From Bursaphelenchus xylophilus (lineage: Eukaryota > Nematoda > Chromadorea > Rhabditida > Aphelenchoididae), in contig CAJFCV020000004.1 in assembly GCA_904066235.2 (NCBI GenBank), forward strand, positions 7,068,001 through 7,132,000: a stretch of 64,000 bases of DNA, written 5' to 3'. This document shows, one piece after another, positions 11,591 to 21,382 of this stretch. The position numbers and the translations under genes were made by a program. Every line of letters starts with the position of its first letter. Position 1 is the first letter of the stretch. Under the pieces are notes generated by a model. It ran no database searches. It had not been told where the DNA came from and worked only from the letters and a program-made list of their open reading frames with translations.

Positions 11591-14500
11591 ATGAAAACAA
11601 TATTATTTCTTATTCTTTTGCCAATTGTAAAGAGTCTACAATCAGGCCCAACTTATTACATAATTCCATTGTTAAACCATGAGACCGTAGATGACGATAT
11701 TGTAAATTTAACTACTGTCATCAATGAAGTCGCCGAGGGAACAAAGATTGTTATGGAGAGGTAAGGGACTTCAGTATTTCTGGCTTAATTGTTAGGACCT
11801 CTATGAGTTACTTGCTTCCTAACTACAAAAGCCTTACTCTTTGTTCAATTGGGGGTTCCGGCAGTTGTAAAATCAGTCATCTTCCTCAGAAAAGTATGTG
11901 CCTGCAAAGGGGAACCTACTTTAATATATTGGATAATCTACTAAAAATATTACAAAACGCTCCATCAACGGATATTAGAAGATCTGAATTGGTTTTTTTT
12001 ATCAGTGTAAGCTGTGATGAGGTTAAGCAAAGCACCTATCCAGATCTGAAGGACATATTTGACACAAGATGGGATGTCTTGGAAAAGAAGATAAACCAAT
12101 TGGAATTACATACCTACATCTATTGGGATAGAGTAAGTCGTCATCTTACTATATAAGGTGGTCAAAGGGTTTCCTTCGAAAGAGACCCCCGAATCGGGGG
12201 TCTCTTTCGATGTTTGCCGAAAAGGTCAAAAATAGGGTAATCGACGGCGTAGATGCCAAAAATCGTATTCGTTTTTGCTGATTTTGACTTTTTTCTTAAC
12301 TAGTAGCGCTAAAAAGTAATTTTTCGAATTTTTTCTAAAAATACTCGATTTAGGAGTAATCGATGGTGTTGATTTCGAAAATGGTGATCGTTTTTTCTAT
12401 TTTATTTTACTATTATAGTAGTGTTAAAAAATAATTTTCGATGTATTTCACATCCCTACTGAAACATCTTGTTTTTTGTGCACAGCTAGCTCGACTCTCT
12501 GGCAAACCTGTTTTAAGAAAAAAGTCAAGATCAGAAAAAACGAACATCATGTTCGAAATCAGCGGCAGAAAAAACGAATATGATTTTTGTAATCTACGCC
12601 ATCGATTACCCTTGGGGTCTATTTCAAATCCGGGGTTTCTTTCGACTTGCATGTTGTTGTCACACATAAATATTACGTTAATAATCCCTCAGCTCTCATA
12701 CACTGGGATCTGCAAACGTCCGATTGATTACGGATACAAACAATTTGTTTACATGTCTTACGCTAGCTGGAATGGAGACTTGTTTATACGGGATGCAATG
12801 TAAGTCACTAACTGTTTTAACATTGCGCCAATTTTACATTACATATTTACGAATATAATAAATTTAGAAACAAATTTGGTGATGAATGGAATGTAACAAA
12901 AAGTAATGACAAGCAGAAACCAAAGGAGAACGGTAAGAGATTACGGAAGGGATAAAGTAATGGAAAACGTTTAGAATTCGATTACAAGGTTTTATTTGTG
13001 ATCGCCGGAGGAGTTTTGGCATTAGCCATAATTGGCACATTATTATTTTTATTCAATAGAATGCGGCGAAAAAATAAAATTACGTAAGTTTCCGATTACA
13101 GTAGATCACTAATAGTAATAGGAAGTTTGCAAAGACCCATCAAACGTCCGCCAAGAGGTATCACATAAAGGAAAATGACAAGTACGAAGTAGATCATGAA
13201 GATTTTAAATTTACGTATGATATTATGCTCGGATGTGGGGTTTCTGGAAAGGTTTATAAAGGAATTGTGAACAAATACGAGCCCGAGAGTAAAGAATTCT
13301 CAAAAATAGATGTCGCCATAAAGATATGTCATGTTTTTGCAAAGAACGAAATGAAGTAAGGCTTTCTCTTTACATACTTTACACAGGGTGTCTCAAAAAA
13401 GGAATGTTTTTATGCTATATTTTATTTAACAACTTTAACAAAACTAGCAATGAATCAGAAACATTGAGTTTTATAACAAATAAATTCAAACAGTTTCAAA
13501 GGGCACCACGACATTTCCGGAATTTGGACACTTCCGGAATGGCGGAATAGTGACACTTCCGGAATGGCGGAACAGTGACACTTCCGGAACCGGGGAAAAA
13601 TCAAAGAAGAGGCTTAGACCTGCCATCTGAACCACCTGACTGGATTTATTGTTATTAATCTCTAAAATTTTGTTATTTTTTTTTTCTGATTGTTACTTTT
13701 TTCTTAAGCAGTAGTGTTATAAAGTAATTTTTTGAAAATTTTCTAAAAATACTCGATTTAGGGGTTTTCGAAGGTGCTGATTTCGAAAATCATGTTAGCT
13801 TTTCTCTTTATAGTACTATCTGGTACTATACAGTACGAGGTGAAAATGTGGCTTTTGGCGTTAATGGTGTTGTTTTGATGCTTGGTACTCCTCAAAAACA
13901 CGTTTTAAATAATTGGTACTGTTTAGTACTGTCTGGTACTATGTAGTACAAGGTAAAAATTTGGCCTTTAGGCGTTAGTGGTGTTGTTCTGTTGCTTAGT
14001 ACTCCTATTTTCACCATGTACTACATAGTACCAGACAGTACTAAACAGTACCAGTTATTTAAAACGTGTTTTTGAGGAGTACTAAGCATCAAAACAACAC
14101 CATTAACGCCAAAAGCCATATTTTCACCTCGTACTGTATAGTACCAGATAGTACTATAAAGAGAAAAGCTAACATGATTTTCGAAATCAGCACCTTCGAA
14201 AACCCCTAAATCGAATATTTTTAGAAAATTTTCAAAAAATTACTTTATAACACTACTGCTTAAGGAAAACTAGTATAGTTCAGAAAAAATGAACCCGATA
14301 TTCGAAATCAGCAACCTTGAAAACCCCTAAATCGAGTATTTTTAGAAAAAAATCGAAAAATTACTTTTTAATACTACTACAATCAGAAAAAAAAATAACA
14401 AAATTTTTGAGATTAATAACAATAAATCCAGTCAGATGGTTCAGATGGCAGGTCTAAGCCTCTTCTTTGATTTTTCCCCGGTTCCGGAAGTGTCACTGTT

Positions 14501-15640
14501 CCGTCATTCCGGAAGTGTCACTATTCCGCCATTCCGGAAGTGTCCAAATTCCGGAAATGTCCTGATGCGTTTCAAAGAGGTTTCCTTTGGTTTCGAAACA
14601 AAACAACTCCAAAATTCCCTTTTTTTGACATCCAAAACAAACATGTTAACCAACGGAGATCTGTAGAAGTTAAAAAAAAAACTTATTTACCTAGAGCGTC
14701 AGAATCCACGCACAAAAAACATAATTTTTCGAGACCCTGTAAATTTACATTCATTTAGAATGTTAGAATGTTTCGAATTCAGAAAAGATATGCTCCATGA
14801 GATCAGTGTGATGAAGATCCTAGATAACCATCCCAATATCATAAGTCTAGCGGCTTGTGTCAGCGATTTAATCAATCCGATCATCGCAACAGAGTATTGT
14901 GATCATGGGGATCTACTGCACATGTTGAGAGAGCATCCACGACATTACATGGTACGAATAAAGAATATTGTAAATGACTTTCCAGAGTTGTAAACCATGT
15001 GAGAAGACGGAGACATGCCTCTCGTTGTCGGATATTTATCGAATCGGCGCTCAAATTGCTGATGGAATGGTAAGATTAATAAAAATTTTGCCAAAATTTT
15101 AATTTTCAGTCATACATAGCACAAAACAGATTCGTCCATAGAGATCTGGCCGCCCGAAATGTCCTCATGGCCGGGAATAATGTCCCCAAAATAGGGGACT
15201 TTGGTCTTTGCATTAGTTACAGTACCAAACCATCTCCCCGAGATGCAATCAAGCTGCCAATTAGGAGCCTGTCCATCGAATCTCTGAAAGATTATATTTT
15301 TTGCGAAAGGACTGACGTGTAAGTAATCGAAACAGATACAATATTGCACAACAGATGGGCTTACGGAGTTTTATTCTTTGAAATCCTAACTGGAGGAGAG
15401 AAGCCCTATTCTGAAATTGATAATACCAAATTGTTACAATATCTGGAAAGCGGAGAACGTCTCAAATTGCCTGAAGATGCTCCTAAAGAACTGTAAGTAA
15501 AATTTTCAACAGTTTGAACTTGTAGACGCGACCTTATCTATGAATGCTGGATGACGGATTCAAGTGATCGACCATCATTCAGGGTGATAAGAGGGGAAAT
15601 GGAGGGATTGTTGGAACATTCTTTGAAATCAGTTGGATAA
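11591..15640 (+). CDS. Receptor tyrosine kinase B, tandem paralog of RTK A
   Basis: Eleven exons: 11591-11760, 11796-12132, 12693-12799, 12868-12932, 12975-13083, 13122-13355, 14783-14951, 14986-15069, 15110-15318, 15355-15492 and 15526-15640, giving 578 aa. Exon boundaries and phases match RTK A one for one. The protein has a signal peptide (MKTILFLILLPIVKS), the same ectodomain type (both have SMSYLLP and a later HTYI.W.R segment), a TM helix at about 231-252, and a kinase domain with LGCGVSGKVYKG, VAIK, HRDLAARN (Asp437), DFG (455-457) and WAYGVLFFEI. The segment normally reading W-x-A-P-E is RSLSIES. It lacks the acidic tail of RTK A and ends soon after the last kinase helix. Introns 2 and 6 are enlarged by palindromic elements. 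Likely a recent local duplication followed by divergence. Confidence 0.9.
12158..12650. mobile_element. Palindromic MITE-like element in RTK-B intron 2
   Basis: The ends are inverted relative to each other: GGGTAATCGACGGCGTAGAT (about 12235-12254) pairs with ATCTACGCCATCGATTACCC (about 12592-12611), and outer parts around GGGGTCT also pair. The left end contains a nearly perfect 35-nt hairpin at 12176-12210. Inside is a module (CTAAAAATACTCGATTTAG with flanks) that recurs in the 13.5-14.6 kb foldback, so the two elements are related. There is no coding capacity. Confidence 0.75.
13384..14741. mobile_element. Nested foldback transposon in RTK-B intron 6
   Basis: Nearly all of a 1.4-kb intron is palindromic. 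The foldback spans about 13510-14561; each end has direct repeats of a TTCCGGAAGTGTCA-type unit, then a unique arm, then AGTACT/TGGTACT-rich inner arms around a loop near 13955-14010. The CTAAAAATACTCGATTTAGG module occurs once in the left arm (about 13745) and twice in the right arm (about 14200 and 14330). It appears to sit inside another element whose weak terminal repeats are CAGGGTGTCTCAAAAA (13384) and TTTTTCGAGACCCTG (to about 14739). There is no transposase frame, so it is non-autonomous. Confidence 0.8.
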
Positions 15641-15814
15641 ATATTTTGGCGAACTTGTTTTTGATCTTTGTCCTTTTCCAAAACTAGGATCAAAAATTTG
15701 CATATTTTTCAAATTTTCCCACGGAACGCTCGGCTAACACTGGTATAAAAATCATGAACGGTCTCTCTTTGTGCCAAATCAGTCCACTTCATTTGCGATC
15801 AGCGGTTGTCAAGC

Positions 15815-17154
15815 ATGGCAAACGGGAAGAGAAAACCCAATCAAAGGACCAGTTCCAAAGGAAAGGGAGTCAAATCGAAAGGTGGACGATCTGAGTGCTC
15901 CAGGATAAGTGAGGTCAGAAGCAAGGTAAAGAGGAAGCCCATCATCATCGGCGGTAGTACACCTGTAAGTTCATTGGGTGCCAATTCAACCTAGGAATTT
16001 CGTAGATTCAAAACAATTGATCAACCCTGTTACATTTTAATTTTATCTTTCCTCAGGCAACTCCCAGTCGGGAGAGGTTGGAGACAAGAGAGCAGGTAGT
16101 TAACTGCCGGAGAATCGTCGATTACATCATGGATATGGGGATCGATAAAATGGCAAAGGAGTATAACACCGAGATCAAGCCGTTTGTCCCTCCAACCACT
16201 ACCAAATTGGCATTCGAAGCCAATCCGGACAAGAATCGATACCCAGGTAAGTCTTTACTTGTACTCTTTCTTTGATTGCTTTTCTGCTGATACTAGTCTC
16301 TTGTTCATATAATTTTTAGATGTCATCTGCGGAGACCAGGACCGCGTGATTCTGAGCTTGGATGATGGCGTTGGAGATTACATCCATGCCAACTTTGTCA
16401 AAGGTTGGCCTCTCGTGAACCCTTTCATCTGCACCCAGGGCCCAACGGAGAACACTGTCATCGACTTCTACCGGATGATCACGCAACAGAATGTGGGCAA
16501 CATCTTCATGCTATGCGAGATAATTGAATGCAAAAAAGTAAAGTGCTATCAATATTGGCCAACGGAAGAAGCGGTTGATCTGGAGTTTGGAGGTAGAGTA
16601 ACTTGATCAGTAATCACCTTTTTTAGGGTTCAAAATTCACTTGAAGGAAGCAAAGCGTGAGAACCGTACCGTCACCTCTGATTTAACCATCACCTGTCCT
16701 AGAGGCGTCTTCGACGTCAAGCATTATTTGTGGCTTCAATGGCCGGATCGTGGAATTCCCGACACCACCAAATGCCCTCTTCGTCTTCTGAAGCTTTCCC
16801 GGAAAGAGAGTCGTCCCACCGTTGTCCATTGCTCTGCTGGAATTGGCCGGACTGGCAGTCTTGTGGCCATTGAATATGTGATCCAATCAATTATGGCGTT
16901 ATCCCCTAAGTCGTTCCCGGAAATGATCAAAGACGTCAGGTGTGAGTATTTATTTAATTATTGTTTTATTTCCTAACTGCGTTCTTTCGGGTCCCATGTG
17001 TCCTTTGAGCGTAGGCCATAGTAAAGTTTCTTTACACCATGTATATGGACAAAAACGTTTTCTTTCAGCCCATCGAGTCTTGGCTGTGCAAACGGATATC
17101 CAGTATGTCTACATTGCCCGTTGTGTCCTCCAGTTTTACGACGCATACGGGTAA
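15815..17154 (+). CDS. Compact classical protein tyrosine phosphatase
   Basis: Five exons close in phase: 15815-15964, 16057-16246, 16320-16592, 16627-16941 and 17069-17154, giving 337 aa. A basic, Lys/Arg/Ser-rich N-terminal segment of about 55 residues precedes a complete catalytic domain. Visible motifs are the NRYP substrate-loop start, DYIHANFV, FICTQGPTENT, the WPD loop (WPDRG, 243-247) and the P-loop HCSAGIGRTG (Cys273, Arg279). The Q-loop segment QTDIQYVYI follows near the C terminus. There is no signal peptide or TM helix, so it is cytosolic, resembling the many single-domain nematode PTPs. It begins 174 nt after RTK-B on the same strand. The stop codon sits at the edge of a foldback element, so the natural C terminus may have been altered. 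Catalytic activity is well supported; the substrate is unknown. Confidence 0.9.
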
Positions 17155-18165
17155 CTGAATATTCGGGTGGTGAGAATTCGGGTGAGCGCACTCGGGTGAT
17201 CGCTTATTCGGGTGCTGCAAATTCGGATGGCGTATATTCGGGGTGATGGATTTGTGGAGTGGGTGAATTTTCGGACGATGAAAAAATATCGTTCTTCCTA
17301 AATACGACATAATACTGTAAAAATTTTGTAATTTGGTTTTTTTTTTGTATTTGATTCATTTTTAAGGTTTTCGAGCATGAGGAATCCGAAAATGAAGCCC
17401 GTTTTGCTCAAATATCAATGTTAGCAATATTATTATGGTTATAATTCTAAAAAGATTACATCTTAAAGTTTTACAATATTATTTGCAGAAAAAGTTGGTA
17501 TTTACTGTGATTTTTGAACGCAATAGACTTCAGCTTCTAGACAAGAAATGCGTAATTCTTGTTTCAAATTGCGTATCATTGCGCAAATTTCTGCTCTCTC
17601 CCCGTGAAGATTTTTTTCTTTTTTTTTCTCTGCTCAGACAGCCTAACAGACAAGAGACGGCGGTTTCTGGGCACAACACCCGGTTTGATGTGTATGTCAC
17701 CATCCTTATATTGTTAACATTGATATTTGAGTAAAACGGACTTCATTTTTTGGATTCCCCATGCTCGAAAACACTAAAAATGAATGAAATTGCAAAAAAA
17801 GTTCACAAGTTACGAAATTTTTACAGTATTATGTCATATTTAATAAAAATGAGAACAATATTGTCTTCATCACCCGAAAAATCGCCCACCCCAAAAATCC
17901 ATCACCCCGAATATAGCAGTCTGTCGGGAAAATAACGGCGGGTCGTCGCAGCAAATGTTTCGCTTCGTCGAAAAAATGTGCCGTCGCGCACGAAATCTCC
18001 AGCTTCAGCAGCCGTCGCAAAGCGATCATGAGCGATTCCGAGGCGCGACGATCCGCGACTGATATGCCGCCCGAATTTGCACCACCCGAATAAGTGACAC
18101 CCGAGTACGGTCATCCGAATTCTCACCACCCGAATGCTCATAACCCAAATATTCTCGACCCCTAC
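17150..18165. mobile_element. Foldback element with ATTCGGGTG repeats
   Basis: The left arm runs from about 17150 to 17440 and the right arm from about 17710 to 18165. The outer parts consist of degenerate repeats of ATTCGGGTG (left) and CACCCGAAT (right) that align in the same order. Inner parts also pair, for example CTCAAATATCAATGTTAGC (about 17408) with GTTAACATTGATATTTGAG (about 17717). The right arm carries an extra GC-rich block at about 17925-18060. The loop is filled by a different MITE remnant (17536-17709). There is no transposase. Confidence 0.75.
17536..17709. mobile_element. Truncated copy of a dispersed MITE (family 1)
   Basis: This stretch matches, in opposite orientation, the complete element at 45585-45856. 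Shared blocks include TCTAGACAAGAAATG, TTGCGCAAATTTCTGCTCTC and the terminal TATGTCACCATCCTTAT. One terminal repeat is missing, so this copy is truncated and nested in the loop of the surrounding foldback. Confidence 0.8.
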
Positions 18166-18223
18166 AGCCCAGAAGAAGAAAGTGTACTTTACAAATTTGA
18201 TCATCCGCCATCAAAAAACGAAA

Positions 18224-18403
18224 TAAAATGATTAACTCGCCCATCAGCCATTTGAAGATACTGTTCGCTACAATAAATTTATCGAGCAGTCTTTACTATG
18301 TTTCGATAAATTATAAAATGATTAACTCGCCCATCAGCCATTTGAAGATACTTTCCGCTACAATAAATTTATCGAGCTGTCTTTATTATGTTTCAATAAA
18401 TTA
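18224..18403. repeat. 90-bp tandem duplication
   Basis: Two adjacent copies with a period of exactly 90 bases differ at only a few positions. They lie just downstream of the Cys-loop channel stop codon (minus strand), so they are probably in its 3' UTR. Confidence 0.9.
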
Positions 18404-18406
18404 TTA

Positions 18407-20108
18407 CTACGGCTGTATAACATATTCTGTTCGGTCTCGTATATACAAGAAGAATCCCCAGTATAGCCCATTGAACCCGGAAAAGACCAGAGGGAATATT
18501 AGTCGGCTTATATTATCCACTTGGAACGCTTGTTTCGCAAATTCTAGGCCAATCTGGAGTTCCTGAAGACGCGGACTGTCCACTTCTTCGTCCATATTGT
18601 CCTTGTTGTCCGCGTAATAGGAGATGGTGAGTCGAGAAATGGCGGTCGTATCGTCGTGATCACTGTTGATGGTGGAGATCGTTGACCAAGATTCTTTCCG
18701 GGAGACTAAAAATAGATTGATAGGGTTAAAAATCGTGCTTATAGTCAACATCACGTATTGCCCTTACGTTTCTCTCTTGCCAAAGACTGCGCCATTCTCT
18801 CGAATTTATCCGCCTTTCTCATATAAGTGTTCACCATGGCCAACTCTACCAAAGTTCCGAAGACCATAACCATGCACACACCGAACCACCAATCCAGAGC
18901 ACTCACCGATGAGGATTCCGGAAGCCCGTTCTTCACTCCCATGTGCTACAATTAAAGCCTCATGGTGTTGAGAATACAAAACAATATTGTTTTAATGAAG
19001 AACGACTCACCAAAGTAAAAAGAGATAACAATGTGGTAAACCATAAAGTTATCCTTGCATGGACGGCTCTTCGATCTGAAATCATGATACAGTTATTGGT
19101 AATAAAGGACAAGCTTTTACCAATCCAGAATGAGACCCATGAGATCATCACAATCAGCGCGGAGGGCAGATAACTTTGAACAACGTGATATGCGGCACTC
19201 CTTTTAAGCAAAATGTTTGTGGACAGACAGCTAAACGGAGCCTCGCGGTAATTTTCCTCTGTAATTGCGTATCTGTAAGTGCCATCACATTGGGAAGAGG
19301 AGATGCTTTCGATATAGAACTCGGGTAGATGGATGTGAGTACTGTATCTGATGGGATCCTCGTCAAACCATGTGATGTTCACTTGGGAAGCAATGTAAGC
19401 ATCTAAAATAATATATAATAAATATATACAGTTTTGTTCTTACAACTAACAATCTTCAATTTGCACAACTGTCTGTCCATGGGATATGTTTCCAGATCAA
19501 AATTACACGCAACAGTGGCAGTTATTCTAAAAAATATGGAGAATAATTGTAATCATTCGCAATCATTACGTCACTTGCCTTCCCGAATACGCAAGATGAC
19601 CATTCTCATCGATAAATATACTAAAGTTTGGAACCAAAACATCATGAAAATTGGAGATGCGGGAGTTTGAAAGATAAAGATCGGGTATCCTAAAGTAAAA
19701 CAACAACAGTTATTCCGCGCAATAAAGAAAAATAATAAAAAAAACTTGCCAAATAGACCTAAGAACCTCTAGATCGGTAATCATCTGATATTGAGGGAAT
19801 GTGTGACTTAAATTCCTATCCTTCCAGGACATATACAAGTAGAAGTCAGCATCGAATGACATTTGACTTGATTGGAAAGAACCTACACTTTCAATGTACA
19901 TTCCCACCTTGACTGGAACTGGCCCATCATGAGGTTGTCTTGGGGGATATAGATTATTCAGATGCTGGCGAATAAAATTTGCAGCTGAGCATCTAAAAAA
20001 TATTATTTTTGACATGTCAAGAACAACAATTTTATCCAGAAAGATATTTTTAGTAGTAATCATTTACTTATAAATAAAAACATAAACCATCCACCATTTC
20101 AGGAACAT
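18407..20108 (-). CDS. Cys-loop ligand-gated ion channel subunit, anion-channel-like
   Basis: Eight exons: 20108-20068, 19992-19750, 19689-19579, 19526-19444, 19402-19121, 19075-19011, 18945-18768 and 18705-18407, giving 433 aa. A signal peptide precedes the ligand-binding domain. This has [18 protein letters not shown], the Cys-loop (Cys139 and Cys153 with 13 residues between) and a second cysteine pair in loop C (SQC...FSC), as in glutamate/glycine-type chloride channels. M1 has WVSFWID, M3 has [14 protein letters not shown], and M4 is near the C terminus. The M1-M2 linker reads [11 protein letters not shown], with His where anion channels normally have Pro in the PAR motif. Two introns use GC donors (19749 and 19578), both confirmed by conserved flanking residues. 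The M3-M4 loop is short. The subunit is plasma-membrane; the ligand is unknown. Confidence 0.9.
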
Positions 20109-21382
20109 CCTTTACTCGCAGCTTAATGTCAGCAACATATACATTCCGGTTGATAGCGCTCAATTTCCGCCCTGAAAGAAGGAAAGATTTGGGTTTTCCG
20201 CCTCGAAAACCATTTTTGGCAAATCCTCGGGAAAAACAAAAAGAAGAGCCGGTTCAGCGGATTCCCTTAAGCGTTAGGATGGCCAAGGAAAACAGACAAA
20301 AAATAAAAATACAAGGTCGTCCCATAGGGAATGACGGATAACGGAGGAAAGGGGAAGACTGAGGCTTTCTCAATAGTTATCGACATGCAAAGGAACGTGA
20401 CAACACTCCCAATCTCGGTCATGGAGCTTATTATATAAGCCACATGTAAACAACAGTGTTTTGTGGCCAGAGGAACAAATTCTTACTCCTACTATACTTC
20501 CTTTAGTTCCAACAGAATGCATTTGATGGCCATTCCAATGGCATCATTTGTGCTCAATGCGAGGCCGTTCCCGATTATTTCCCCTAAGCCCAAGTCTATT
20601 GAGAACGCAGAAGGAACAAATTTAGTTCATTTCTCCAGTAAAATGCGCCCTTATTTCAAAATTACCGCACTTTTCAACGTAATGGCCCGCATTAGAGTTT
20701 CACTTGATTTACAGCCTGTCATCGTATTCCTCCTATGACTTCCCAAGAAATTAATTGTCAAACTAAAAAAGCCATAAACAGAACAAGTAAGCCTTACACG
20801 TATTCCTTCCACCGAATTGGAATTCGGGAGTCCAGAGCCAAACTTCCTCTCCTGTTAATTTGGTCGGAAACATGAAAAATATCGACGAGAACAGAGAGTA
20901 CAACATCTTGTGCGGAATCTTCTCGCTGAATGACTATTAATTAATGTCCAGATGTTCAGCCGGGATCATTAAAAATAAATTCAAGGCATTTTCCGTAGTA
21001 TATAATATATAGGATTGTTAGTTTGACGGATTTTTTCAATATGACGTCAACTTGACGTCATGTTTTGCTAAATTTACAATTCTGATATACGAAGCTTTCA
21101 AACCCGAGTTTAGCATAGCCTATGATGAATACCGGCAATATTACTCAAAACTAGATTTTCCTATAAAAATTTTCCAAAGAAGTTCAATTTGACCATCAAA
21201 ATGAGATAACAGTTTGACATGACGAAAATGACGGCAATTTCACAACGTAATTGACGCGTCAAATTTGACGACTTAACGATCAACCCTAATATAATATAAT
21301 ATGTAGACAAAAAAAATTACGCAAACAAAATTGTTTCATTAGAAAAAATCTCGATATTAAATAACTATATAACAGATCACAA
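20109..21382. other. Intergenic region upstream of the channel gene
   Basis: This is mostly spacer. A minus-strand candidate exon at 20906-20798 starts with a hydrophobic MLYSLFSSIFFMF and could splice in phase to an exon starting at 20170, giving about a 70-aa product overlapping the channel's first exon. This is weak and is not annotated as a gene. A cluster of ATATAAT-type sequence lies near 21000-21300. Confidence 0.35.

Noticed and set aside
15159..15318. Suspicion that RTK-B is a pseudokinase because of the unusual segment after DFG
   Set aside because: The glycine loop, VAIK lysine, HRD aspartate and DFG are all intact, and EGFR-type kinases also vary at the APE proline, so loss of activity is not supported.
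20170..20906. A possible two-exon small secreted protein on the minus strand (20906-20798 joined to an exon starting at 20170)
   Set aside because: The phase fits and the first exon has a hydrophobic start, but the product overlaps the channel's first exon, the intron is long for this window, and there is no motif. It may be part of the channel's 5' leader.
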